64,000 nucleotides of DNA from JANSYL01 sp965229695 (GCA_965229695.1 OZ245921.1:682001-746000), one strand, 5' to 3'; positions 51,706 to 60,252 are shown, counted from the first letter of the stretch. The notes: generated by a model from the sequence alone, not told the origin. A program made the numbers and translations.

Positions 51706-51724
51706 GGGCGGCCCCGTGCCGCCC
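51706..51724. terminator. Hairpin between the second VOC gene and the predicted regulator
   Basis: A 7-bp stem GGGCGGC/GCCGCCC with loop CCCGT. There is no T-run, so it is a weak candidate between convergent genes. Confidence 0.35.
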
Positions 51725-52197
51725 TACCCCCGGCTGTCCGCCTCCAACCGCAGTTTCATATCAACCAGCACCCGTTGCAGTTCCAGCGTTTCGGCCAAAA
51801 GGCGTTTGGCCTCATTCACCGAGATCACGCCATCTTCGATGGAGCTGTGATATTCGGCCATCAAAACCGCGAAACGCTGGCTGAGCGCGATGACATTGGC
51901 GTTCACGCCTGGGCTGCCCTCACCCCTGAGCGCGTTGCGGCGTTCCGATCCGTAGCTGATCGTGCCCCCGTTTAGCTCTGCCAAGGCCGCCGTGACATGG
52001 GGAAAGCCCGATGCGGCCTCAAGCGCGGCAACGGCATCGACCGGCATGAATCGGTCGGCATGTTCATCAGCTTCCGAGAAATATCGCCCCAGTGTCGCTT
52101 TGGATTTCCCGGTCAGATCGCAGGCGGCCGCATAGCCCACATCTTTGATCAACCGTTCTGTGTGACGTTTGAGATACCGCCCCGATGCCTCGGTCAT
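51724..52197 (-). CDS. Predicted helical DNA-binding-like protein (phage CII-like, tentative)
   Basis: A 157-residue protein from ATG 52197. Residues 15-50 (IKDVGYAAACDLTGKSKATLGRYFS) look like a helix-turn-helix, and the next part (DAVAALEAASGFPHVTAALAELNGG) resembles CII-type phage regulators. The C-terminal half is helical (NEAKRLLAETLELQRVLVDM). I have only weak support for the phage-regulator relation. No other phage genes are nearby, so it may be a chromosomal regulator. It diverges from tdk. Confidence 0.68.
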   Translation of the reverse strand: MTEASGRYLKRHTERLIKDVGYAAACDLTGKSKATLGRYFSEADEHADRFMPVDAVAALEAASGFPHVTAALAELNGGTISYGSERRNALRGEGSPGVNANVIALSQRFAVLMAEYHSSIEDGVISVNEAKRLLAETLELQRVLVDMKLRLEADSRG

Positions 52198-52261
52198 TAT
52201 CGTTCCTTTCCCTTGCCATCCTCGGCTTGCGTGTGCCTCCGCTCTGCGGCACATCTGAGCC

Positions 52262-52849
52262 ATGGCCAAGCTTCACTATCACTACTCTACAATGAATGCG
52301 GGGAAATCGACCCTGCTTTTGCAAGCCTCATACAACTATATCGAACGCGGGATGCAGACCTATTTGCTGACCGCGAATTTCGATGATCGGGCGGGGATGG
52401 GCAAGATCGGCAGCCGCATCGGGATCGAGGCTGAGGCCGACACCTATGCCCAATCCTGTGACCTGTTCGAAAAGATCAAAGCGCGACTTGAAACCGGCCC
52501 GTGTGCCTGTGTGCTGATCGACGAAGCGCAATGGATGACCCGCGATCAGGTCTGGCAGCTCGCACGCGCGGTGGATGATCTGGGCGTGCCGGTCATGTGT
52601 TACGGGCTGCGCGTGGATTTCCGGGGCGAGCTGTTTCCGGGATCGGCGGCTCTGCTGGCCTTGGCCGATGAAATGCGCGAGGTGCGCACGATCTGCCATT
52701 GCGGGAAAAAGGCCACCATGGTGATCCGTGTCGATGAAAGCGGCCAAGCCCTGACCGAGGGCGCGCAGATCGAAGTCGGCGGGAACGACCGCTACATCTC
52801 GCTTTGCCGTAAGCATTTCCGCGAGGCCATCGGTGACCGCCCGGTTTGA
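52262..52849 (+). CDS. tdk: Thymidine kinase
   Basis: A 195-residue type II thymidine kinase. P-loop STMNAGKST at residues 9-17, the lasso and DEAQ motif (VLIDEAQWMTRDQV), and a Zn-binding Cys group (TICHCGKKA and SLCRKHF). It phosphorylates thymidine in salvage. Only the adjacent GNAT gene overlaps it, by 17 nt, on the same strand. It diverges from the regulator-like gene, with a 64-bp gap. Confidence 0.96.
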   Translation: MAKLHYHYSTMNAGKSTLLLQASYNYIERGMQTYLLTANFDDRAGMGKIGSRIGIEAEADTYAQSCDLFEKIKARLETGPCACVLIDEAQWMTRDQVWQLARAVDDLGVPVMCYGLRVDFRGELFPGSAALLALADEMREVRTICHCGKKATMVIRVDESGQALTEGAQIEVGGNDRYISLCRKHFREAIGDRPV

Positions 52850-53423
52850 GATCAAATCTGGCTTTCCCGAAGATCAGCGCGCGGCGGTTGCCCGGCTTTA
52901 TTGGCAGGCATTTGGCGAAAAGCTTGGATTTGTCCTGGGCCCCGAAGCGCGGGCTTTGCGGTTTTTCACCCCGATCATGGAGCCGCGCTTTTGCCTGACG
53001 GTACAATCGCCCGAGGGCAAGGTGCTGGGCGTTGCCGGGTATAAAACCGCCGAGGGTGGCTTGGCCCAAGGCGGTTGGGCCGATCTGACCCGCTGTTACG
53101 GCTGGATCGGCGCGGTATGGCGCGCGTTATTGCTAAGCGTTTTAGAGCGCACGCTGGAACCCGGTCTGCTGTTGATGGATGGCATCGTCGTCAGCCCCGA
53201 GGCACAGGGTCAGGGGTTTGGCGGCCTGCTGCTAGAGGCCATATGCCAAGAGGCGCAGCAGCGCGGGTTGCGCGCCGTGCGCTTGGATGTGATCGACTCC
53301 AACCCGCGCGCACGGGCGCTTTACGAACGCAAAGGCTTTGTCGCCCTCAGCGACGAAAACCTTGGGCCATTTGCAATGATCTTCGGGTTCAAATCCGCAA
53401 CCCGGATGGAACGCGCGGTTTAG
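52833..53423 (+). CDS. GNAT family N-acetyltransferase
   Basis: A 196-residue protein from GTG 52833. It shows the acetyl-CoA loop VSPEAQGQGFGGLLLEA and the following NPRARALYERKGF, which is the GNAT signature. It acetylates an amine with acetyl-CoA; the substrate is not readable. It overlaps the tdk end by 17 nt and is likely coupled. Its stop shares TTAG with the convergent dehydrogenase. Confidence 0.92.
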   Translation: MTARFEIKSGFPEDQRAAVARLYWQAFGEKLGFVLGPEARALRFFTPIMEPRFCLTVQSPEGKVLGVAGYKTAEGGLAQGGWADLTRCYGWIGAVWRALLLSVLERTLEPGLLLMDGIVVSPEAQGQGFGGLLLEAICQEAQQRGLRAVRLDVIDSNPRARALYERKGFVALSDENLGPFAMIFGFKSATRMERAV

Positions 53424-54370
53424 ACCAGATTTGGCGGCTCTTGCCCCTCGGCGAAAGCGATCACATTGGCCAGCGCCATATGGCCCATCGCCTCGCGCAC
53501 TTCCAAAGCCGCTGTGCCCAGATGCGGAAGCAGGGTCACGTTTTCCATCGCGCGCAGCGCTTCGGGCACTTGCGGTTCGAACTCATACACATCCAAGCCT
53601 GCGCCCGCGAGCTGGTCGGATTGAAGCGCCGAAATCAGCGCGGTTTCATCGACCACATCGCCGCGCGCGATGTTCACAAAAATCGCATGGGATTGCATCG
53701 CGGCAAAGGCATCAGCGCCCATCAGATGATGCGTGCCCGGCCCGCCGGGGGTTGCCAAAACCACGATATCGGCGGCGGACAGCGCGGCCGACATCTCCAT
53801 TTGTTCCGCCGGGAAATCGACCGATTTTTGCGATCTGTTCACATAGAGGATGCGACAGCCAAACCCATAGTGGCAGCGCCGCGCGATGGCTTGGCCGATC
53901 CGGCCCATGCCAATGATCGCGACCGTTTTGCCGGTGACATGCAGACCCAGCATTTGGGTGGGGGTCCAGCCGGTCCAATCGCCCTGGCGCACCAAGCGCT
54001 CGCCCTCGCCCGCGCGGCGGGCGGTCATTAGGATCAGGGTCAGCGCGATATCCGCCGTGGCGTCGGTGACCGCGCCAGGCGTGTTGGAAACGGCGATACC
54101 CGCCGCCTGCGCCGCCTTGGTATCGATATGGTTATAGCCAACGCCAAAATTTGCCAGCAACTTGCAGCGCGGGTTCGGGACGGCGGCAAAAGCTTCGGCT
54201 GTGAAGGCATCGCCCAAAGTGGGGATCATCACATCGTTTTCCTGCAACGCGGCCACGCATTCTTCCAATGACATGGGGGCCGCGGTTGCGCGGCAAGTCA
54301 TATCGAACCGGGCGTCGGCCTCGTCCATGACGGCTTCGGGCAGGCGGCGCGAAATCAGAAGCTTCAGCAC
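53420..54370 (-). CDS. D-2-hydroxyacid dehydrogenase (glyoxylate/hydroxypyruvate reductase-like)
   Basis: A 316-residue NAD(P)-dependent enzyme from GTG 54370. It has the substrate loop (NFGVGYNHIDTKAAQAAG), the cofactor loop GMGRIGQAIARR, catalytic Arg in NIARGDVVDE and catalytic His in PHLGTA. It could reduce glyoxylate or hydroxypyruvate. The GTG start follows GGAG and overlaps the csaA stop by 7 nt. It is last in the ybjN-proC-csaA operon. Confidence 0.92.
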   Translation of the reverse strand: MLKLLISRRLPEAVMDEADARFDMTCRATAAPMSLEECVAALQENDVMIPTLGDAFTAEAFAAVPNPRCKLLANFGVGYNHIDTKAAQAAGIAVSNTPGAVTDATADIALTLILMTARRAGEGERLVRQGDWTGWTPTQMLGLHVTGKTVAIIGMGRIGQAIARRCHYGFGCRILYVNRSQKSVDFPAEQMEMSAALSAADIVVLATPGGPGTHHLMGADAFAAMQSHAIFVNIARGDVVDETALISALQSDQLAGAGLDVYEFEPQVPEALRAMENVTLLPHLGTAALEVREAMGHMALANVIAFAEGQEPPNLV

Positions 54371-54705
54371 ATTTTTTCTCCATTGGGTACGGGCAAGCCG
54401 GGGCCGATCAAAACCACTTTGCCCTCGGCGTCGTGCAGCCCTAGCACCAAAGCCTCGGACATGAATGGGCCGATCTGACGCGGGGGAAAGTTCACCACGC
54501 CCAGAACCTGCCGCCCAACCAGCGCCTCGGGCTCGTAATGGGCGGTGATTTGGGCCGAGCTTTTCTTCTCGCCGATCTCGGGGCCGTAATCTACCCAAAG
54601 CTTAAAGGCAGGTTTGCGGGCCTCGGGAAAGGGTTCAGCGCGTGTCACGGTGCCGACGCGGATATCGACCTTGAGGAAATCGTCGATGGTGATGGTGTCG
54701 CTCAT
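54364..54705 (-). CDS. csaA: tRNA-binding protein CsaA-like
   Basis: A 113-residue single OB-fold protein. Core features are DFLKVDIRVGTVTRAEPFPE, SSAQITAHYEPEALVGRQV, NFPPRQIGPFMSEALVLG and the tail VVLIGPGLPVPNG. The CsaA/tRNA-binding domain acts in tRNA binding and export or chaperone roles. The start ATGA overlaps the proC stop. It overlaps the dehydrogenase start by 7 nt. Confidence 0.93.
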   Translation of the reverse strand: MSDTITIDDFLKVDIRVGTVTRAEPFPEARKPAFKLWVDYGPEIGEKKSSAQITAHYEPEALVGRQVLGVVNFPPRQIGPFMSEALVLGLHDAEGKVVLIGPGLPVPNGEKMC

Positions 54706-55511
54706 CCCTTTAGCTCCCGGCTGCGTTGCGTGGCGGCGGTGACCGTGCGGTGGATCAGCGGGGCCAGCCCATCATCAGCCATCAAAACCTCCAACCCGGC
54801 TTGGGTCGTGCCATTGGGTGAGGTGACGTTGATCCGCAACTGTTCGGGGCTGTCTTCGGCGGCTTCGGCCAAAGCGCCGGCCCCTGCAACCGTGGCCTTA
54901 GCCAACTGCATCGCCAAGGCGTCAGGCAGGCCCTGGGCCCGCCCCGCCGCCGCCAGGGCGTCGATCATATAAAACACATAAGCCGGGCCCGAGCCGGAAA
55001 CGCCCGTGACCGCATCAATCTGATCTTCATTTTCGAGGCGGACGACCTGACCAATGGCCGACAGCATCCCGTCGGCCACATCAAGGTCAGCCGCCATCGC
55101 CGCCCCGTTGCCGATGATTGCGGTGATACCTTGGCCAATCGCAGCGGGTGTGTTGGGCATCGCGCGGATCACGCGGGTGCCAGGGCCCAAAGCGTCTTCG
55201 TAGGTCACGATGGGGGTGCCAGCCGCTACCGAGACAAACAGCGTCCCGCCGCCGCCAAATGGCTGCAATTGCGGCAGCGCGGCTTGCATGATTTGCGGCT
55301 TGACGGCGATTAGCGCAACGGCGGGGTCGGCAGGCAGGGCTGCGTTGACCTGTACGCCTTGGTCGTTCAGCCAATCGGACGGGTGCGGGTCCAAGACATA
55401 GACCGCCTTGGGATCAAGCCCAGCGCTGAGCCACCCGGCCAGCATGGCCGATCCCATCTTGCCGCAGCCAAGCATAACCAGGCCGCGGCTGTTAATCTCG
55501 GTGAACTCCAT
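54702..55511 (-). CDS. proC: Pyrroline-5-carboxylate reductase
   Basis: A 269-residue enzyme for the last step of proline synthesis. N-terminal LVMLGCGKMGSAMLAGWL is the NAD(P) loop. VKPQIM, MPNTPAAIGQGITAI and the C-terminal signature VTSPNGTTQAGLEVL follow. An upstream 70-residue extension lies in the YbjN gene region and is rejected. It is 31 nt downstream of the YbjN gene and overlaps csaA by ATGA. Confidence 0.96.
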   Translation of the reverse strand: MEFTEINSRGLVMLGCGKMGSAMLAGWLSAGLDPKAVYVLDPHPSDWLNDQGVQVNAALPADPAVALIAVKPQIMQAALPQLQPFGGGGTLFVSVAAGTPIVTYEDALGPGTRVIRAMPNTPAAIGQGITAIIGNGAAMAADLDVADGMLSAIGQVVRLENEDQIDAVTGVSGSGPAYVFYMIDALAAAGRAQGLPDALAMQLAKATVAGAGALAEAAEDSPEQLRINVTSPNGTTQAGLEVLMADDGLAPLIHRTVTAATQRSRELKG

Positions 55512-55542
55512 ATCCCTCCCCCGGTCGCAGACCGGGCGGAAC

Positions 55543-56046
55543 TTAGGCGCGCCCGTAGCTTTCGGCAATGGCCACTTGCATCGCCTCATTGGGCGAACGA
55601 TTGCCCCAGCAGGCCAGCTGGAACGCGGGGTAATAGCGCTCCGCTGCGAGCACGGCGGTTTCGACCATGCAGGCAATCTGATCAGCGGTGGCAAGCTGTT
55701 CACCTGCCAGCACCAGGCCATAGCGATAAACCATCAGCTTTTGCGCCGACCAATAGGTAAAGGCCCCGGCCCAGCAACGGTCATTGGTGAGGTTCAGCAC
55801 CTCGTAAAGCTGGGGCAGCGTGTCTTCGGGCGGTTCCATCTCGAAGGTGCAGATCATCCGCAGGGTTTCGTCATAGGCCGACCAGGCCAAGGTGATGGAA
55901 TAGGTGCGCCACTGCCCCTCGATCGCCATGGCGATCTGATCATCAGCAACGCGGTCGAAATCCCATTCGTGATGGGTGGCAAGGGTCTCCACGATATCAA
56001 TCGGGTGAAGATCCTCGATGTCGAGATACTGCTCGGAATGCGACAT
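55543..56046 (-). CDS. YbjN domain-containing protein
   Basis: A 167-residue protein with the YbjN core: IDIVETLATHHEWDFDRVAD, WRTYSITLAWSAYDETLRM, NLTNDRCWAGAFTYWS and MVYRYGLVLAG. The YbjN fold is linked to stress and may resemble a type III secretion chaperone. It is next to proC, a pairing I recall as conserved in alphaproteobacteria, and both are on the minus strand. Function unknown. Confidence 0.9.
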   Translation of the reverse strand: MSHSEQYLDIEDLHPIDIVETLATHHEWDFDRVADDQIAMAIEGQWRTYSITLAWSAYDETLRMICTFEMEPPEDTLPQLYEVLNLTNDRCWAGAFTYWSAQKLMVYRYGLVLAGEQLATADQIACMVETAVLAAERYYPAFQLACWGNRSPNEAMQVAIAESYGRA

Positions 56047-56210
56047 TGCCCAGGCCTCTTGTCATTGGCAGCCTCGCGCGGGGCCTGGCGGTGAAACCAA
56101 GACGCCCACTAGAAGCTGGGTGTCTTTTGTCGAGACACAATTCATGTTGTGCCCCATACAAAATATCGTGCGTCTTCAAGGCCCGGCTGTAAAGCATAAT
56201 TTTTGTAACA

Positions 56211-56246
56211 AAAAGTGGGCAAGCCGCAAGAATACGGCTTACCCAC
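56211..56246 (-). terminator. Rho-independent terminator after the 81-residue protein gene
   Basis: On the minus strand, GTGGGTAAGCCG pairs with CGGCTTGCCCAC (one mismatch) around an 8-nt loop and is followed by TTTTTGTTAC. It lies 62 nt after the stop of the 56309-56554 gene and separates it from the YbjN operon. Confidence 0.88.
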
Positions 56247-56308
56247 AAGATATTGCGGATTGTGCAAGGGGCACCGCCACCGAGGCGGCGAAAGTCCGTC
56301 GAGGGCGC

Positions 56309-56554
56309 TTAGCGCTCCTGACGGGCCTCAAGCGCGTCGAGGCGGGCTTTCAGCGCCTCATTTTCAGCGCGGGCGCGTTCGGCCTCGGCGCGGTCGCCGC
56401 GCGACATGAAGTTTTTCGCTTCATTCAGCAGGTTGACGTCTTCGGCGTGGCCACCGGTGACACCGGCCAGAATCTCGCGGCTTTCGGGGCGGCGCAGCAA
56501 CAAAACGGCCAGGACGAGCAAGGCGGCAACGCCATAAATTTCAGAGGGGGACAT
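56309..56554 (-). CDS. Small membrane-anchored coiled-coil protein (81 aa)
   Basis: An 81-residue protein: a hydrophobic helix (IYGVAALLVLAVLLLRRP, about residues 6-23) followed by a charged helical region and a C-terminal coiled coil EALKARLDALEARQER. The coiled coil is nearly the same as that of the ubiK product encoded next to it. It likely anchors a coiled-coil partner at the inner membrane. No family name is known to me. ATG 56554 follows GGAGTT. It is 114 nt downstream of ubiK on the same strand. Confidence 0.82.
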   Translation of the reverse strand: MSPSEIYGVAALLVLAVLLLRRPESREILAGVTGGHAEDVNLLNEAKNFMSRGDRAEAERARAENEALKARLDALEARQER

Positions 56555-56668
56555 GTGAACTCCAACACATTAGGGCAAAGGTTGTGTTGGGTTTGACGGC
56601 GGATCAGGCCATTTTCATGGCAAAGACATGATCGGAACGGGGCCAAAGACCCGCCGATCGGAAACGGT

Positions 56669-56914
56669 CTATTTCTTTTTCGACTCCAGCGCGTCGAGGC
56701 GGGCCTTAAGCGCCTCATTTTCCTCGCGGGCTTTTTGGGCCATCGCGCGGACCGCATCAAATTCATCGCGGGTTACAAAATCGCGATCCGCCAACCAGCG
56801 ATCCATCATCGACTTCATCGCCGTTTCGGCTTCGTCCTTGGCGCCTTGGGCCACGCCCATGGCGTTGGTCATCAACTGGCTGAGGTCTTCGACGATTTTG
56901 TTACGGCTTTGCAT
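56669..56914 (-). CDS. ubiK: Accessory factor UbiK-family protein (BMFP domain)
   Basis: An 81-residue protein from ATG 56914, a smaller start than the upstream extension. It shows the UbiK/YqiC pattern: SRNKIVEDLSQLMTNAMG, TAMKSMMDRWLADRDFVTRD, EFDAVRAMAQKAREENEALK and the C-terminal coil LDALESKKK. UbiK assists ubiquinone synthesis complexes as a trimeric coiled coil and binds lipid. It diverges from lgt with 110 bp between. Confidence 0.9.
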   Translation of the reverse strand: MQSRNKIVEDLSQLMTNAMGVAQGAKDEAETAMKSMMDRWLADRDFVTRDEFDAVRAMAQKAREENEALKARLDALESKKK

Positions 56915-57024
56915 GGGCGCGGCTCCTTCGATCACAGCTTCGATATGGGCCGCAGCGCGGCTCTGATCAAGGTTGACTTCGCCGCAGGGCAGCGACATCC
57001 CCTGGGCAAGCCATCGGAGGTCCA

Positions 57025-57939
57025 ATGCCTTTCGCCATCCCCTTTCCGAACCTTTCGCCCGAGATTTTCACGATCTCTCTGGGCAGTTTTGAATTCGCGC
57101 TTCGCTGGTATGCACTGGCTTACATCGCCGGGCTGTTGATTGGGTGGTGGATGATCGTGCGAGCGGTGAAACGACCCACGCTTTGGCCCAATGATACCCC
57201 GCCTATGCGCCAGGATCAGGTCGAAGCGTTGCTGACCGCCGTGGTGCTGGGCGTGATCCTGGGTGGGCGGCTGGGCTTTGTGCTGTTTTATCAGCCAGGC
57301 TACTACCTGCAGAACCCGGTGGAGATTTTGCAGGTCTGGCAGGGTGGCATGTCGTTTCATGGCGGGCTGATCGGCGTGGCGGTCGCGGCCTATGTCTTTT
57401 GCCGCATGCACAAGGTGCAGCCGATGCAGGTGGCCGATGCGATGTCGCTGGTCATCGGGGTTGGTTTGCTGCTGGGCCGTCTTTCGAACTTCATCAATGC
57501 CGAGCTTTGGGGGCGCGCCACGGACGTGCCCTGGGCCGTGATCTTCCCCGGTGTGGCCGCACAGGATTGCCTTGGCCCCGAGGGGTTGGTGGCCCTGAAC
57601 GATCAAATCCTTTGCGCCCGCCACCCGTCACAGCTTTATGAAGCGGCGCTGGAGGGGGCGTTGTTGCTGGCGTTGGTGCTTTACCTCGCCTATCGCCGTG
57701 GCTGGCTAAGGACCCCCGGCGCACTGACCGGTGTGTTTTTCACCATCTATGGCGCGGCCCGCTTCCTGGTGGAGTTTGTCCGGCAGCCCGATATGCAATT
57801 TGTGGGGCCCGATAACCCGATCGGCTTTGCCATCGCTCTGTCGCCATCGGTCGGGCTGACGATGGGGCAAATCCTGTCAACCCCGATGCTGTTGGTCGGA
57901 ATAGCGCTAATCATCATCGCCCGGCGTCGCGCCGCATGA
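57025..57939 (+). CDS. lgt: Prolipoprotein diacylglyceryl transferase
   Basis: A 304-residue inner-membrane enzyme. It has GSFEFALRWYALAYIAG at the N-terminus, GGMSFHGGLIGV (the essential His region), and the signature GRLSNFINAELWGR, then AARFLVEFVRQPD. It attaches diacylglycerol to the lipobox Cys of prolipoproteins, of which this window shows at least two. The stop overlaps the next ATG by 4 nt (ATGA), as in an operon. Confidence 0.97.
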   Translation: MPFAIPFPNLSPEIFTISLGSFEFALRWYALAYIAGLLIGWWMIVRAVKRPTLWPNDTPPMRQDQVEALLTAVVLGVILGGRLGFVLFYQPGYYLQNPVEILQVWQGGMSFHGGLIGVAVAAYVFCRMHKVQPMQVADAMSLVIGVGLLLGRLSNFINAELWGRATDVPWAVIFPGVAAQDCLGPEGLVALNDQILCARHPSQLYEAALEGALLLALVLYLAYRRGWLRTPGALTGVFFTIYGAARFLVEFVRQPDMQFVGPDNPIGFAIALSPSVGLTMGQILSTPMLLVGIALIIIARRRAA

Positions 57940-59009
57940 CCGCTTTAAAGCAGCGACTTCTGGCGCAGATTGCCCGCGAAGGGCCTATGACCGTCGCCGA
58001 TTACATGACAACCTGCCTGCTGCATCCGGAGCATGGTTATTACGCGACCCGCGATCCGTTGGGCCGAGGCGGCGATTTCATCACCGCGCCCGAGATCAGC
58101 CAGATGTTCGGTGAGCTGCTCGGGCTATGGCTGGCGCAGGTTTGGATGGATCAGGGCCGCCCCTCCCCCTTCATCCTGGCCGAGTTGGGGCCCGGGCGCG
58201 GGACGCTGATGGCCGATGCGCTGCGAGCCACCAAAGCTGTGCCGGGGTTTCACGCCGCCCTGCGCCTACATCTGGTCGAAGCCTCGCCCGTGTTGCGTGA
58301 TCTGCAACGGCAAAACCTGTCGGGCTTTGACCCCAGTTTCCATAACAGCCCCGCCGATTTCCCCGACGGCCCGCTTTTCTTGATCGCGAATGAGTTTTTT
58401 GACGCCCTGCCGATCCGCCAATTTCAACGCAGCGACCAAGCCTGGCGCGAACGGCAGATCGGGGCGAAGGGCGAGACCTTGATCTGGGGCTTGGCGCCCG
58501 AAACCCAGCTGGCCGCACTTCAGGATCGGCTGGCTGGGACCGAACCGGGGCAGATCGTTGAAACCTGCACCGCAGGCGCGGCCATCATTGAAGAGGTCGG
58601 GCGGCGCATCGATACCTTTGGTGGCGTTGCTCTGATCGCCGATTATGGCGGTTGGCAAAGCAATGGTGACACGTTTCAAGCCATCGAAGATCACCGCTAT
58701 GCCGACCCGTTGGCCAACCCGGGCAATGCTGATCTGACCGCCCATGTCGCCTTTGCCCCCCTGGCCGAAGCCGCGCGCCCGGCCCGTGCCTCGGCCATGG
58801 TGCGGCAAGGTGTGGTTTTGGAGCGGCTTGGCATCACACAAAGGGCGCAGATGCTCGCGCGTGGATTGCAGGGGGACGCGCTGGCCGAGGTGGTGGCCGC
58901 GCACAGACGGTTGACGCACCCCGATGCCATGGGACACCTTTTCAAAATGCTCGCCCTAACCCCGCACACGGCGCCCCCGCCCCCTGGATTCGAGGATGAT
59001 CCGGTATGA
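57936..59009 (+). CDS. SAM-dependent methyltransferase, MidA/NDUFAF7 family
   Basis: A 357-residue enzyme. The SAM motif AELGPGRGTLMADALRAT, the MTVADYMTTCLLHPEHGYYAT N-terminus and ANEFFDALPIRQF are typical of the MidA/NDUFAF7 family, which in mitochondria methylates a complex I subunit arginine. The role in this organism is inferred. ATGA overlaps with both lgt and pgeF show tight coupling. Confidence 0.93.
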   Translation: MTALKQRLLAQIAREGPMTVADYMTTCLLHPEHGYYATRDPLGRGGDFITAPEISQMFGELLGLWLAQVWMDQGRPSPFILAELGPGRGTLMADALRATKAVPGFHAALRLHLVEASPVLRDLQRQNLSGFDPSFHNSPADFPDGPLFLIANEFFDALPIRQFQRSDQAWRERQIGAKGETLIWGLAPETQLAALQDRLAGTEPGQIVETCTAGAAIIEEVGRRIDTFGGVALIADYGGWQSNGDTFQAIEDHRYADPLANPGNADLTAHVAFAPLAEAARPARASAMVRQGVVLERLGITQRAQMLARGLQGDALAEVVAAHRRLTHPDAMGHLFKMLALTPHTAPPPPGFEDDPV

Positions 59010-59776
59010 GCGCGGTTTCACTAAGTTTGGAATTGCTGACCTCGCCCCTTTTGCAAGGGGTTCGGCATGGCTTTTTCTCGCGCCGTGGTGGCGCGTCTTC
59101 CGGGATTTTCGAAGGGTTGAACTGCGGCGGCGGATCGTCGGACCAGGCCGAGATCGTGGCGATGAACCGCGAACGCGTGGCCGACGCGATGGGTGTGGGT
59201 CTGCCCAATCTGGTGACGGTGCATCAGGTGCATTCCGCCGATGCCGTGACGGTCTATGGCCCGCTGACCGAGCGCCCGAAAGCCGACGCAGTGGTGACCA
59301 ACACACCGGGCGTTGCCCTAGCCATTCTAACCGCCGATTGTCAGCCGGTGCTGTTTGCGGATGAGGAAGCCGGTGTGATCGGGGCCGCCCATGCGGGCTG
59401 GCGCGGGGCGCTTGATGGGGTTTTGGAGGCCACCATCGACGCGATGGAAGGGTTGGGGGCGGATCGTTCGCGCATCCACGCGGTGGTTGGCCCTTCGATC
59501 AGCCAGCAGAATTATGAGGTCGGTGAAGAATTCTTTGAACGCTTCTATGATGATGACCCCGACACCGCGCGGTTCTTCATCAATGGCGCGGGCGGCAAAT
59601 ACCTGTTCGACTTGCCCGCCTATGGTTTGATGCGCTTGCGCCGCGCCGGGGTGGCCGAGGCCGCTTGGACCCGACATTGCACCTATGCCGACGACGCGCG
59701 GTTCTATTCTTATCGCCGCTCCGTGCATCGCGGCGAGGCTGATTACGGGCGTTTGATCTCAGCGATTCGTTTATAG
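59006..59776 (+). CDS. pgeF: Polyphenol oxidase-family protein PgeF (YfiH)
   Basis: A 256-residue protein with the YfiH core: VRHGFFSRRGGASSGIF, TVHQVHSADAV (His), TADCQPVLFAD (Cys) and GAAHAGWRGALDGV (His), which are the metal-binding residues. The family has adenosine deaminase/laccase-type activity and PgeF edits wrong amino acids in peptidoglycan. It overlaps midA by 4 nt and ends the lgt operon. Confidence 0.94.
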   Translation: MSAVSLSLELLTSPLLQGVRHGFFSRRGGASSGIFEGLNCGGGSSDQAEIVAMNRERVADAMGVGLPNLVTVHQVHSADAVTVYGPLTERPKADAVVTNTPGVALAILTADCQPVLFADEEAGVIGAAHAGWRGALDGVLEATIDAMEGLGADRSRIHAVVGPSISQQNYEVGEEFFERFYDDDPDTARFFINGAGGKYLFDLPAYGLMRLRRAGVAEAAWTRHCTYADDARFYSYRRSVHRGEADYGRLISAIRL

Positions 59777-60056
59777 GCGGTGCAATCCGGGCGCATTCGT
59801 CCCAATTCCAGGGCGCTGCCCGGCAAATGAGACATCGAATCGACGGCCCGCGCCCCATGGCTGCCTAAATCTTTAGTCGAACCTGTCGAAACCCTTAAAA
59901 AACAGGCCATTTTGCTGCAAGTCCCCGTCACAGTCTTGCCGCAAAAATTTACCGCGCATTAGCGGCTTTGCCGTATCCCTGCCGGAAAACCAGTGCAGAT
60001 TTGGATCAAGCCCAAAGACGGGCAGATCGAAACGAAACGCACTGGGAACCGGGAAG

Positions 60057-60188
60057 ATGAAAACACGTCGCTGGATGAAAACAGTCCTGAACGAAGCCAA
60101 GAAAGAGCAGATTCCAATGCCCTGGGCGCGCAGCACGCGGACCAAGCGGCGCTCGGCAAAGCCGGGTATCTTGGCAGCCGCCGAATAA
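60057..60188 (+). CDS. Basic 43-residue small protein
   Basis: A short gene of 44 codons. The product starts MKTRRWMKTVLNEAKKEQIP, then MPWARSTRTKRRSAKP, and ends ILAAAE. It has many Lys/Arg and two Trp. ATG 60057 is preceded by GGGAACCGGGAAG. A terminator lies at 60217-60240. I recall similar short, basic MKTRRWMK-type proteins across Rhodobacterales, but I cannot check. Function unknown. Confidence 0.72.
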   Translation: MKTRRWMKTVLNEAKKEQIPMPWARSTRTKRRSAKPGILAAAE

Positions 60189-60216
60189 GGCGGGCAAATA
60201 GCGAATGCTTGCGATG

Positions 60217-60240
60217 GGCGGCTAGAATGGCCGCCTTTTT
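60217..60240 (+). terminator. Terminator after the 43-residue protein gene
   Basis: A 6-bp stem GGCGGC/GCCGCC with a 7-nt loop is followed by TTTTT. It lies 28 nt after the small gene stop and 13 nt before the end of the convergent sulfotransferase gene. Confidence 0.82.
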
Positions 60241-60252
60241 CGCGTTTAGGGG

